DNA of 64,000 nt from Luteimicrobium xylanilyticum (GTDB lineage: Bacteria; Actinomycetota; Actinomycetes; Actinomycetales; Cellulomonadaceae). Of the stretch, positions 41,521 to 51,316 are shown piece after piece. Every line of letters starts with the position of its first letter. The stretch's first letter is position 1. The DNA is taken from contig NZ_CP045529.1 in NCBI RefSeq assembly GCF_009429125.1, forward strand, positions 3,658,001 through 3,722,000. The letters run 5' to 3'. The translations under genes and the position numbers were made by a program. Below the pieces are notes generated by a model. That model did no database searches. It was not told where the DNA came from and saw only the letters and a program-made list of their open reading frames with translations.

Positions 41521-42987
41521 TCAGGCGGCACCCTCGACGACCTGGGTCTTGCCGCCACGCCTGACGACCCGCGCGTCGTCGGACATGTCCTCGAGCTCGC
41601 GCCCCTTGGTCTCGGGGACCTGCCACCAGACGAAGAAGAACGACAGGATCGCGAAGAAGGCGTAGAACCCGTAGGCGAACGTGAGCCCGATCTCGGAGAA
41701 CTTCGGGAACGTCGTCGAGATGAAGAAGTTGGCGAGCCACTGCGCGGCAGCGGCGACCGCGAGCGCGGTGGCGCGGATCGAGTTGGGGAACATCTCGCCG
41801 AGCAGCACCCAGACCAGCGGGCCCCACGTGGCTCCGAAGGACACGACGAACCCGTTGGCCGCGACGAGCGCGACCGTCCCCCAGGCACCCTCGAGGCTCG
41901 GGTTGTCGCCGGAGCCCGTCGCCTGGGAGAACGCGATCGCCATGGTCGTCAGGCACACGCCCATGCCGGCGGAGCCGACGAGGAGCATGGGACGCCGGCC
42001 GACCTTGTCGACGAGCAGGATCGCGACGACCGTCACGACGATGTTGGTGATCGACGTGATCACGGACTCCAGCAGGGCGTCCGACTCGTCGAAGCCCACG
42101 GACTGCCACAGCGACGACGAGTAGTAGAAGATCACGTTGATCCCGACGAACTGCTGGAACACGGACAGCAGGATCCCGACCCACACCACGGGTTTGAGCC
42201 CGAAGCGGTTGCCCCGCAGGTCACCCAGGGACTCGCGCTTCTCCTTGTCGATCGTCTTCTCGATCTCCTGGATCTTCAGGTTGACGTCGAGCTCGCCGGA
42301 GAAGTCGTGCAGGACGCGCGACGCCTTGTCGTAGTCCCCCTTGTGCACGAGGTAGCGCGGGGACTCGGGCAGCCCGAGCGCCGCGATCCCGTACACGGCG
42401 GCCGGGATCGCGGTCACGAAGAACATCCAGCGCCACGCCTCGAGGCCCCACCAGAGCGTGTCGGAGGCGCTGCCCGCGGTGTTCGCGAGCAGGTTGTCGG
42501 ACAGCAGGGCCACGAAGATGCCGAGGACGATCGCGAGCTGCTGCAGCGACCCCAGGCGCCCACGGACCCTCGCGGGTGAGACCTCCGCGATGTAGGCGGG
42601 GGCGATGACCGACGCCGCCCCGACGCCGAGGCCGCCGACGACGCGCCACAGGATGAACAGCGGCAGGTTCGGCGCGAGTCCGGTGAGGATCGACGACGCG
42701 AGGAACAGGAACGACGCGATCACCATGACGGGGATGCGGCCGAGACGGTTCGCCACTCCCCCGGCGAACCAGGCGCCGACGGCGCAGCCCAGCAGCGCCG
42801 ACGACACCGCGAACCCCTGGAGCCCGGTGTTCGTGATGTCGTAGTGCTTGTTGATCGACTCGACGGCGCCGTTGATGACGGAGGTGTCGAACCCGAAGAG
42901 GAAGCCACCGAGCGCGGCGCCCACGGAGATCAGGACCACCCGCGCGTTGAACCGCGAGACCGTCGGCTTCTCGCTCGCGTCCGACAT
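41521..42987 (-). CDS. Sugar porter (MFS) transporter
   Basis: 488 residues, 12 helices, with sugar-porter signatures: GGFLFGFDTSVINGA, PAYIAEVSPARVRGRL, PESPRYLV, QQFVGINVIFYYS and the final VPETKGRELEDM. Imports a hexose or pentose by proton symport or facilitated diffusion. ATG 42985-42987 is chosen over the 15-codon-longer frame because the family normally starts close to the first helix. It may take up the glucose released by the extracellular hydrolases; this is inference. Confidence 0.92.
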   Translation of the reverse strand: MSDASEKPTVSRFNARVVLISVGAALGGFLFGFDTSVINGAVESINKHYDITNTGLQGFAVSSALLGCAVGAWFAGGVANRLGRIPVMVIASFLFLASSILTGLAPNLPLFILWRVVGGLGVGAASVIAPAYIAEVSPARVRGRLGSLQQLAIVLGIFVALLSDNLLANTAGSASDTLWWGLEAWRWMFFVTAIPAAVYGIAALGLPESPRYLVHKGDYDKASRVLHDFSGELDVNLKIQEIEKTIDKEKRESLGDLRGNRFGLKPVVWVGILLSVFQQFVGINVIFYYSSSLWQSVGFDESDALLESVITSITNIVVTVVAILLVDKVGRRPMLLVGSAGMGVCLTTMAIAFSQATGSGDNPSLEGAWGTVALVAANGFVVSFGATWGPLVWVLLGEMFPNSIRATALAVAAAAQWLANFFISTTFPKFSEIGLTFAYGFYAFFAILSFFFVWWQVPETKGRELEDMSDDARVVRRGGKTQVVEGAA

Positions 42988-43092
42988 GACGTACCCCCGC
43001 TGGTCTCGGCGATCCCGCTCCTCCCTGGACACTACCGAGGACGCGACGACCCGCCACCGGAGCGGCGGGCCGGGCCGTTCAGGCGAGCGCGT

Positions 43093-43524
43093 TCACCCGT
43101 CGCTGGGGACGGCGTCGAGCGCGGCCCACTCCTCGTCGGTGAGCAGGCGCGACCGGATCAGGAAGCGCACGCCCTCGGGCGCCTCGACGCTGAACCCCGA
43201 CCCGCGGCCCGGAACCACGTCGATCGTCAGGTGCGTGTGCTTCCAGTACGCGAACTGGGCGGCGCTCATCCACACGGGCACCGTGAACGACGACGGCGGT
43301 CCGCCGTCCGCGTCGGGGTCCGCGATCACGAGGTCGCCCAGGCGGACGTCGGCGGTCTCGGAGACGAGGAAGTCGCCGTCGGGGTAGCACATGGGCGACG
43401 ACCCGTCGCAGCAGCCGCCGCTCTGGTGGAACATGAGCTCGCCGTGCCGGCGCCGCAGCCGCGCGAGGAGCGCGGCCGCGGTGTCGGTGACGTCGACCCG
43501 GCCCAGGACCGGAGGCGTGGTCAC
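43093..43524 (-). CDS. DUF779 protein associated with aldehyde dehydrogenase
   Basis: 143 residues. DUF779 hallmark FHQSGGCCDGSSPMCYPDGDF with clustered Cys residues, and WKHTHLTIDVVPG. It directly follows the aldehyde dehydrogenase gene (12 bp gap), the usual arrangement of this family. Its molecular role is unknown; the Cys cluster suggests metal binding. Confidence 0.9.
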   Translation of the reverse strand: MTTPPVLGRVDVTDTAAALLARLRRRHGELMFHQSGGCCDGSSPMCYPDGDFLVSETADVRLGDLVIADPDADGGPPSSFTVPVWMSAAQFAYWKHTHLTIDVVPGRGSGFSVEAPEGVRFLIRSRLLTDEEWAALDAVPSDG

Positions 43525-43536
43525 GTCGTCCGTCTC

Positions 43537-45060
<1,524 letters not shown>

Positions 45061-45148
45061 CGCTGCCTCCTCGCAGACGTGCCCCGGCGCCTCGGGTGGA
45101 GGCGCCGCACGGCGCTGTGCGCCGTCGGGACGACGGTAGGGACGGCAC

Positions 45149-45167
45149 CGTTGCAGGTGCGTTGCAG
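45149..45167 (-). promoter_or_regulatory. Tandem CGTTGCAG repeats upstream of the aldehyde dehydrogenase
   Basis: CGTTGCAG occurs at 45149-45156 and again at 45160-45167, exactly 11 bases apart, 90-107 bases upstream of the start codon. A direct repeat on one face of the helix suits an activator; the adjacent GAF-domain regulator is the natural candidate. Confidence 0.45.
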
Positions 45168-45220
45168 CGACGTGGCGCTGTGCGCGAGCACGGGATGACC
45201 GCCCGGGGCGGGGCCGGGGG

Positions 45221-46470
45221 TCAGCGGAGGGTGCGGTCGAGCAGGGCGAGGCGGCCACGCGCCCGGGCGTGCGCGGCGCTCCCGGGCGGGCTGAGCCGGA
45301 CGAGCCGCATCCAGGCGGCGTGGTCGTCGGCACCCTCGCGGCGTGCGGTCCAGCGCTCGACGACGTCCCGGTCCGTGCTGCGCAGGACGGCGGAGCGCAC
45401 GTCGGCCTCGAGCTCGTCACGCAGCCGCTCGACGCCCGGCGCGATCGAGCGTGGGAGGAGCGGGCCGCGGTACGCGTCGACGGCGGACACGACGTCGTCG
45501 GACGCGAGAAGCGCGCGGACCTCCGCCACGTCGGTGCGGAGCGGGAGGGCGAGGCGGTAGGGGTGCCCGGCGTCGAGCAGGGGCCCGACGACGCGGCGCA
45601 GCCGCGAGATCTCGGCGCGCACCGTGACGTCGGACAGCGCTCCCGGAGCGAGGAGGACGGCGAGCTCGTCGGCGGTCGAGCCGCCGGGGCTCTCGGCGAG
45701 CAGGACGAGCAGCTCGGCGTGGCGCAGGCTGAGCCGCTGGGCGGGCGCACCGGGGAGCCGGAGGCTCGGGGCCGGGGCGAGGGCCTGCAGGCCCGGGTGC
45801 GCCTCCGGCGTGGGCCGCCCGTCGGGGTCGGTCCGCCCGAGCCGGGCGAGCTCTCGTTCGACGGCCGCGGCGGATGCCCGGACGAGCGACAGCATCACGC
45901 CCGACGCCGCGGGGGCGCCGCCCGTGACGTCGAGGACGCCGAGCACCCGCCCGGTGGCGAGGTCGCGCACGGGTGCCGCCGCGCACGAGTAGGCCTGCAC
46001 GGGCCGCGTGAAGTGTTCCGGGCCCACGACCTGGACGGGCCGCCCGGTCGCGAGCGCCGTGCCAGGCGCGTTCGTCCCGACGACGTCCTCGCGCCACACG
46101 GCCCCTCGACGAACCCGATGCTCCCGACCTCGTCCCGCACGCGCCGGTTGCCCTCGACCCACAGGAGCCGGCCGGCGCCGTCGGACAGGGCGACCACCAG
46201 GCCGTCGTCGGCGACGGCATCGACGAGGAGGTCGCGGACGATCGGCATCGCGGCGGCGAGCGGGCTGCGGGACCGCTCGCCGACGAGGTCGGCGCGGGTG
46301 AGGGCGACCTCGGTGTGCGGCGAGTCGGGGTCGAGGCCGCGGCGCAGGCTGCGCGCCCACGAGTCCGCGACCAGGGCACGGACGCCGGGCCGACCCCGTA
46401 CGGACGCGACGTCCCCGGCCACGACGGCCTCGTACGCGGCGTTGACGCGACGGTCGACGGCCACCGGCAC
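45221..46470 (-). pseudogene. GAF-domain transcriptional regulator, frameshifted
   Basis: AcoR-like actinobacterial regulator, about 416 residues if repaired. N-terminal part from GTG 46470 (VDRRVNAAYEAVVAG ... VRDEVGSIGFVEG) and the rest (AVWREDVVGTNAPGTALATG ... DRTLR) are in different frames; adding one G to the four-base run at 46102-46105 restores the GAF-domain motif FVEGAVWREDVVGTN. Domains: N-terminal sensor, GAF (about 75-210), and a C-terminal winged HTH-like region ([18 protein letters not shown]). No sigma-54 domain. Expected to activate the downstream aldehyde dehydrogenase. Likely an assembly error. Confidence 0.8.
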
Positions 46471-46541
46471 CTCCCACAGTGTTGCCCGCGACGTCGCGGG
46501 CCGAGGTGCAGCCAGTGTACGGAGTGGAGCACGATGAGCCC

Positions 46542-47407
46542 ATGGGTGAAGCAGCCTCCCGGGCGCGCGTCGCGGTCACGGGCTCGACGGGACACCTGGG
46601 GCGCCTGGTCGCGCGCCTCCTCGCGGACGACGGCGTCCCTCAGCGTCTGCTCGTCCGCTCGCCCGAGCGGGCCCCCGACCTCCCGGGTGCCGAGGTGTTC
46701 CAGGCGGCGTACGGGATCGGGACGCGGTCGCGCGGGCGCTGGACGGCGTGGAGGTCGTGCTGTTCGTCTCGGCGACGGAGTCGGCGGACCGCACCGACCA
46801 GCACGAGCGCTTCACCGAGGCAGCGGTACGGGCCGGGGTCCGGCACGTCGTGTACACGTCGTTCCAGGGGGCCGCTCCGGACGCGTCGTTCACCCTCGCG
46901 CGCGACCACGCCGCGACCGAGGAGATCCTCCGCCTGTCGGGGATGGCGTGGACGTTCCTGCGCGACTGCCTCTACCTCGACGTCCTGCCCGCGTGGATCG
47001 GCGACGACGGTGTGCTTCGTGGTCCGGCAGGCGACGGAGCGGTCGCGGCGGTCGCCCGGGCCGACGTCGCACGCAGCGCTGCGGCCGTCCTGACCGACGT
47101 CCTCGCCGACCCCGGCACGCACGGCGGGCGCGCCTACGAGCTGACGGGTCGGGAGGCCATCACGCTCGACGACGTCGCCCGCACGGTGCACGAGGTGACC
47201 GGCCGACCGGCTCGGTACCACGCCGAGACGCTCCGCGAGGCGTACGCGTCGCGAGCGGTCTACGGGGCGCCGCGGTGGCAGGTCGACGCCTGGGTCTCGA
47301 CCTACACGGCGATCGCCGAGGGCGCGCTCCGGCACGTGAGCGGGGACGTCGAGCGGCTGACCGGGCGGGAGCCGATGACGCTCCGGGACGTGCTGCAGGC
47401 CACGTGA
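46542..47407 (+). pseudogene. NmrA-like NAD(P)-binding oxidoreductase, frameshifted
   Basis: Start MGEAASRARVAVTGSTGHLG has the Rossmann motif of SDR_a5/NmrA proteins (QOR2/YtfG type). The frame is lost after PGAEVFQAAYG and resumes as ALDGVEVVLFVSATESADR, HVVYTSFQGAAPD, TFLRDCLYLDVLP to the end at 47407. Adding one G to GGG at 46713-46715 restores a continuous AAYGDRDAVARALDGVE. About 288 residues when repaired. These proteins reduce quinones or sense NADP; the exact role is unknown. Confidence 0.8.
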
Positions 47408-47450
47408 GCGGGCGTCAAAGGTTATGACGTCCCAGTGTTACCGTGTCAGC

Positions 47451-48053
47451 ATGCCAAAGATCATCGGGGGGTCCCTGCACGAGCACCGTGCGCAGACCCG
47501 GCAGAAGCTCTTCACCGCACTGTCCGCCCTGATGACCGACCGAGGCTTCGACACCATCACGCTCGCCGAGATCGCCTCCGCCGCGGGGGTCGGACGCACC
47601 GCCGTCTACAACCACTTCCCCGACAAGGAAGCCATGCTCCTCGGCTTCATCACGCACGAGACCGAGCAGTACGTGCACACCCTCGAGCGGGCGCTCGCCG
47701 ACGTCGACGACCCCGTCGAGAAGCTCCGCACCTACGTCCGTCAGCAGGCCCGGCTGTCGCGCGTGTTCCACCTCGCGCCCGGCCCCGACCTCCGGAGCAT
47801 CCTGTCCAAGCAGGCCCAGCACCGGCTCCGTGAGCACGTCGTCCTCGTCGAGACGATCCTCCGCAACATCCTCGACGAGGGCGTCCGGACCGGGGAGTTC
47901 CCGCCGCAGGACGTCGAGGTGACCGTCGGGCTCGTCAACGCCTGCCTGTCCGGCCGCCTCATCCCCGAGAGCTCGCCCGAGCGCGAGCGCTGCATCGCCG
48001 CGACCGAGTCGTTCGTGCTGCGCGCGGTGGGCGCCCAGCCGGTCGCGGCCTGA
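47451..48053 (+). CDS. TetR-family regulator
   Basis: 200 residues from ATG 47451 (a GTG-like earlier frame at 47424 lacks an RBS). HTH: FTALSALMTDRGFDTITLAE, then IASAAGVGRTAVYNHFPDKE. A C-terminal TetR domain follows. The start is close to a possible -10 (TGTTAC, 47436-47441), so the mRNA may be leaderless. Target unknown; the NmrA-like gene directly upstream on the same strand is a candidate. Confidence 0.9.
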   Translation: MPKIIGGSLHEHRAQTRQKLFTALSALMTDRGFDTITLAEIASAAGVGRTAVYNHFPDKEAMLLGFITHETEQYVHTLERALADVDDPVEKLRTYVRQQARLSRVFHLAPGPDLRSILSKQAQHRLREHVVLVETILRNILDEGVRTGEFPPQDVEVTVGLVNACLSGRLIPESSPERERCIAATESFVLRAVGAQPVAA

Positions 48054-48054
48054 G

Positions 48055-48513
48055 TCAGAGGTCGCGCCGGTCGAGGCTGCCGGGCGGCGCCACCCAGGCG
48101 TGTGCGAGCCGCGGCTCCACGCTCGCGAGGTGCTCGTAGTCCCTGTCGTAGTGCACGACCACGGCGCGATGCTCGACGGCGAGCGCCGCGACGAGCGTGT
48201 CGAACGCCCCCGCGGCGCGGACCTTTCCTGCGGCCCAGAGCGCTCGCTGGAGACCGAGGGCGGTCCGATGGGTGGCGCCGGTCGGCTCCAGGACGGGGAA
48301 CGTCGCGAGCGCTCCTTGCACGTCGTCCCACTCCGCGGGCGTCCGTGCGGAGTAGCCGAGCTCGAGCGCGACCGGCGTGGCGACGACGACCTGCCCGCGG
48401 GACTGCAGCGCGGCGACCTGTTCGGCGACCGCCCGGGAGGCGAGGCGAGCCCACACGCTCGTGTCGAGGAGGTAGCGGGTCGCGCGCGCGGAGACGCCGG
48501 TCGGCGTGGTCAC
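48055..48513 (-). CDS. vapC: PIN-domain toxin (VapC type)
   Basis: 152 residues. PIN-domain acidic residues visible: Asp in YLLDTSVWARL, Glu in VALELGYS, Asp in AGAFDTLVAALA and Asp in VVHYDRDYEHL. VapC toxins are ribonucleases that cleave tRNA or rRNA. Its GTG start overlaps the antitoxin stop (GTGA), standard for such pairs. Confidence 0.9.
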   Translation of the reverse strand: MTTPTGVSARATRYLLDTSVWARLASRAVAEQVAALQSRGQVVVATPVALELGYSARTPAEWDDVQGALATFPVLEPTGATHRTALGLQRALWAAGKVRAAGAFDTLVAALAVEHRAVVVHYDRDYEHLASVEPRLAHAWVAPPGSLDRRDL

Positions 48514-48713
48514 CGGCGCGCGGCCGCGCGCACGTCGGGCTCCAGCACGTCGGGCAGGAAGGGCATCGCGGCGAGAGCCTCGAGTGCGTCGGCCTGACGC
48601 GCTCGCGCGACCACCTGCTCGAGCGCGACCGTGATCGCGCCGCGGACGGTCTTCTGCCCCGTCGCCAGCTTGGCCTGCTCGACGAGCTCCGCCGGAAGGT
48701 CGACGCTGGTCAT
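48510..48713 (-). CDS. vapB: VapB-type antitoxin
   Basis: 67 residues from ATG 48711-48713; GTG codons at 48725 and 48728 are alternatives. Ribbon-helix-helix N-terminus (TSVDLPAELVEQAKLATG, then KTVRGAITVALEQVV) as in DUF2191-type VapB, followed by a short C-terminal segment (PFLPDVLEPDVRAAARR) that would wrap the toxin. Overlaps vapC. Confidence 0.85.
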   Translation of the reverse strand: MTSVDLPAELVEQAKLATGQKTVRGAITVALEQVVARARQADALEALAAMPFLPDVLEPDVRAAARR

Positions 48714-48771
48714 CGGCACGGTCACCACCTCGCTCTTCTACATATGGCGAATGATCTCCAATCATATGACC

Positions 48772-49197
48772 CTACCGGCCCACGAGCTCGTCCGGGACGA
48801 GCCATCGCACGCCCCGACGGTGGCTGAGGAGCTGACCCCGCAGCCGCACGCCGGCGACGCGGCACGCCTCAGCGAGCCGCGTCGCCCAGGCGCGGTCGAG
48901 CGTCGTGGCCCGGTCGTCGAGCCGCCGCTCCCACACCACCACGACCTGGGCGGCGTCCAGCTCCTCGACGAGCGCGGCGAGCGACGCCGCGAGCTGCTCG
49001 GCGTTGCCACCGTCGGGGCTGGGCGGGAAGTCAGGGATCGGGAGCAGCACGGGGAGCTGGCAGTCGTCGGCGTCGAGGAAGAACAACCACAGCTGGCGGC
49101 GCGCCGCACAGCCCACGACGTCGCGCACGCGCTCGGTCACGTCCTCGTCGGTGGTGAGCGGGAGATCGGGCAGGTCCAGGGCGTCAGGGATCGTCAT
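48772..49197 (-). CDS. Hypothetical protein
   Basis: 141 residues from ATG 49195-49197. Beta-alpha pattern with LWLFFLDADDCQLPVLLPIP and a later AAQVVVVWERRL; no signal peptide. Similar soluble proteins are scattered in Micrococcales but I cannot name a family. The 17-codon-longer and 43-codon-longer frames upstream cross the iron-box region and are not coding. Confidence 0.6.
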   Translation of the reverse strand: MTIPDALDLPDLPLTTDEDVTERVRDVVGCAARRQLWLFFLDADDCQLPVLLPIPDFPPSPDGGNAEQLAASLAALVEELDAAQVVVVWERRLDDRATTLDRAWATRLAEACRVAGVRLRGQLLSHRRGVRWLVPDELVGR

Positions 49198-49318
49198 GGG
49201 CCCAGGGTGTCGCCTGCGAGCGGCCGACCACCGGCTCGCGACGCACCCGGTGCACGAGGCGGCCTGGGGCAGACCTGGGGGTGGCCGTCGTCGGGCGAAA
49301 ACTGAACACTCCGGAAGG

Positions 49319-49337
49319 GTAGGCAAGGCTAACCTTC
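49319..49337 (+). promoter_or_regulatory. DtxR/IdeR-type iron box upstream of haem oxygenase
   Basis: The 19-mer TAGGCAAGGCTAACCTTC (with flanking G) matches the DtxR/IdeR consensus TTAGGTTAGGCTAACCTAA at the core positions (AGGnnAGGCTAACCT). It ends 47 bases before the GTG start at 49385, suiting repression when iron is sufficient. Confidence 0.75.
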
Positions 49338-49384
49338 CTCGCGTACGCTTCCTGACAACGTGTCATCTGCACCGAGGAGAGAAC

Positions 49385-50050
49385 GTGAGCCTGACCGTCG
49401 CACCCGACGTCCTGCCCACCACCACGCTGTCGCTGCGCCTGCGCGAGGGCACACGGCCCGAGCACGAGCAGGCCGAGGCGTCCGGGTTCGTCGAGCAGCT
49501 CCTCGCCGGGAGCCTCGACGTCGCCGCTTACGCCGACCTGGCCGCCCAGCAGCTCGCCGTCTACCGCGCGCTCGAGGCCGAGAGCGCCACGGTGCGCGCC
49601 GACGCACGCGGCGCGAGCCTCGTCTTCGACGAGCTCACCCGCACCCCCTCGATCGAGCGAGACCTCGCGTTCCTCGTCGGTCCCGGCTGGGCCGACGACA
49701 TCACGATCCGGCCCGCGACGATCGCCTACGTCGCGCACCTGCAGGGCGTCGGCGGCGACCTCCCGCGGTACGCCGCGCACGCGTACACCCGCTACCTCGG
49801 CGACCTGTCCGGCGGACAGATCATCAAGCGCATGCTCGAGCGCCACTACGGGCTCGGCCCCGACGGCCTCGCGTTCTACACGTTCGACGAGATCCCGAAG
49901 TCCAAGCCCTTCAAGGACCTGTACCGCGAGCGCCTCGACGGGCTCGGCCTCGACGAGGCCGAGGTCGCGCGCGCCGTCGACGAGGCGAGGCTCGCGTTCC
50001 GCCTCAACGCGGCGATGTTCGCGGACCTGGGGTCCGTGCACTGCGCCTGA
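49385..50050 (+). CDS. hmuO: Biliverdin-producing haem oxygenase
   Basis: 221 residues. HO-1/HmuO fold: proximal His27 in EGTRPEHEQAEASGF, distal-helix Gly motif YLGDLSGGQIIKRML, and the YTFDEIPKSKPFKDLYRERL segment. It opens haem to biliverdin, CO and Fe2+. GTG 49385 has GAGGAGAG upstream. The convergent haem-uptake cluster (50126-59323) and the iron box support a role in using haem as iron source. Confidence 0.95.
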   Translation: MSLTVAPDVLPTTTLSLRLREGTRPEHEQAEASGFVEQLLAGSLDVAAYADLAAQQLAVYRALEAESATVRADARGASLVFDELTRTPSIERDLAFLVGPGWADDITIRPATIAYVAHLQGVGGDLPRYAAHAYTRYLGDLSGGQIIKRMLERHYGLGPDGLAFYTFDEIPKSKPFKDLYRERLDGLGLDEAEVARAVDEARLAFRLNAAMFADLGSVHCA

Positions 50051-50125
50051 CCGCCGCGAGCGCGGCGACAGCCGCCTCCGGCGCAACCGCGTAGCCGGAC
50101 GCGTGCAGCGCCGCGCAGACCAGCG

Positions 50126-51247
50126 TCACGACGCGGGCGTGGAACCCGGCCCTTCCGGGCTGACGGCCGCGTCACCGTCGGCGTGCACAACGTCGCCGTC
50201 GACAGAGCGGCGGCGGTCGAGGAGCCGAGGCAGCAGCACGGCCCCCAGGACGACCAGCACGACCACGACCAGCGCCGCCCACGGCACGGCCCAGGTCGAC
50301 GCGTCGCCCGACGCGGACGCCGTCGCCCCTCCGCCGACGCCGACCGCGACCGCGTGCACGTCGACCTCGGCCGACGCCCGTCCGAGCGGGCGCACGCCCG
50401 GCACGCTGACCGTCCGCACGACGCTCGACCCGGGCAGCACCTCGGGGGCGTCGTCGGGCAGGGCGACCTTCGCCCAACCGAACGGGCCGGAGACCGCGAC
50501 GGTGCCCGTCGGGACGATGCGGGCGTTGCCCGTGTTGGTGACGCGGTACCGCACGGTCACGGGCACGGAAGCCGCGGGGTTCGCCGAGGTCCCCGCGGTG
50601 ACCTGGACGTCGGAGACGGTCATCGCGGGCGCCAGCGTGCCGGCCACCCGCAGATGCATCCGCAGCGCGAGACGGCGGTCCACGGTCACCGTGGAACCAG
50701 CGGCCCGCTGTGCGAGCGACGTCACGACCCCCGCGCTGTGGTCGCCCGGTGTGGCGTCCTTCGGCACCCGGACGGTGAACCGGACGGTGGTCGAGCCGTG
50801 CGCGGGGACGTGCACAGACGGCTTCGCGACCGTCGTCCACGCCCCGAGGTCCGCCGACTTCTCTCCCGCGGCGAGCAGGTCGAGCTGGCCCGACGACGTC
50901 GTGAACGCGTCGGCCGCGTACACGCGCAGGTCCAGCGCCTCCGCGGAGTGGTTTGTGACGACGACGGCGTCCGTGACGGTCGCGCCGGGCTTCGCCGCGT
51001 ACGCGTAGTTGGCGCGGTTGCCCCCGGACACGTCGGCCTTCGGTGCCTTCGCCGCCGGAGCGAGCCCCCACGAGACGGTGCCCGACGACGCGGCCGCGGC
51101 CGGGACCACAGACGCGAGCGCCGTCGTCGGAAGCGCCAGGACGAGGCCCACGACGACGGCCGCGAGCGCGACCACTCGCCGAAGCAGTCCGGCATCCTGG
51201 CTACTCCGCGGAAGGGTGGAGGTGGTGCGAGCGATGGGGGCGTCCAT
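50126..51247 (-). CDS. DUF916-type (WxL-associated) cell-surface protein
   Basis: 373 residues. Signal peptide, then a DUF916-like peptidoglycan-binding domain (about 55-180; GTVSWGLAPA, NRANYAYAAKPGATVTDAVV), a second beta-sandwich (about 185-320), one membrane helix (VPWAALVVVVLVVLGAVLL) and a charged tail. In Firmicutes such proteins partner WxL-domain proteins on the wall. Here the neighbour at 51317-53194 ends in a WxL-like domain, so it probably holds the haem-binding HtaA protein at the surface. Confidence 0.8.
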   Translation of the reverse strand: MDAPIARTTSTLPRSSQDAGLLRRVVALAAVVVGLVLALPTTALASVVPAAAASSGTVSWGLAPAAKAPKADVSGGNRANYAYAAKPGATVTDAVVVTNHSAEALDLRVYAADAFTTSSGQLDLLAAGEKSADLGAWTTVAKPSVHVPAHGSTTVRFTVRVPKDATPGDHSAGVVTSLAQRAAGSTVTVDRRLALRMHLRVAGTLAPAMTVSDVQVTAGTSANPAASVPVTVRYRVTNTGNARIVPTGTVAVSGPFGWAKVALPDDAPEVLPGSSVVRTVSVPGVRPLGRASAEVDVHAVAVGVGGGATASASGDASTWAVPWAALVVVVLVVLGAVLLPRLLDRRRSVDGDVVHADGDAAVSPEGPGSTPAS

Positions 51248-51316
51248 GGTGAGTTCCTTCGGGTCGCCCCGGCGGCCGGTCCGTCAGCACGGACCGGCCG
51301 CCGAGGCTCGGGTGCG

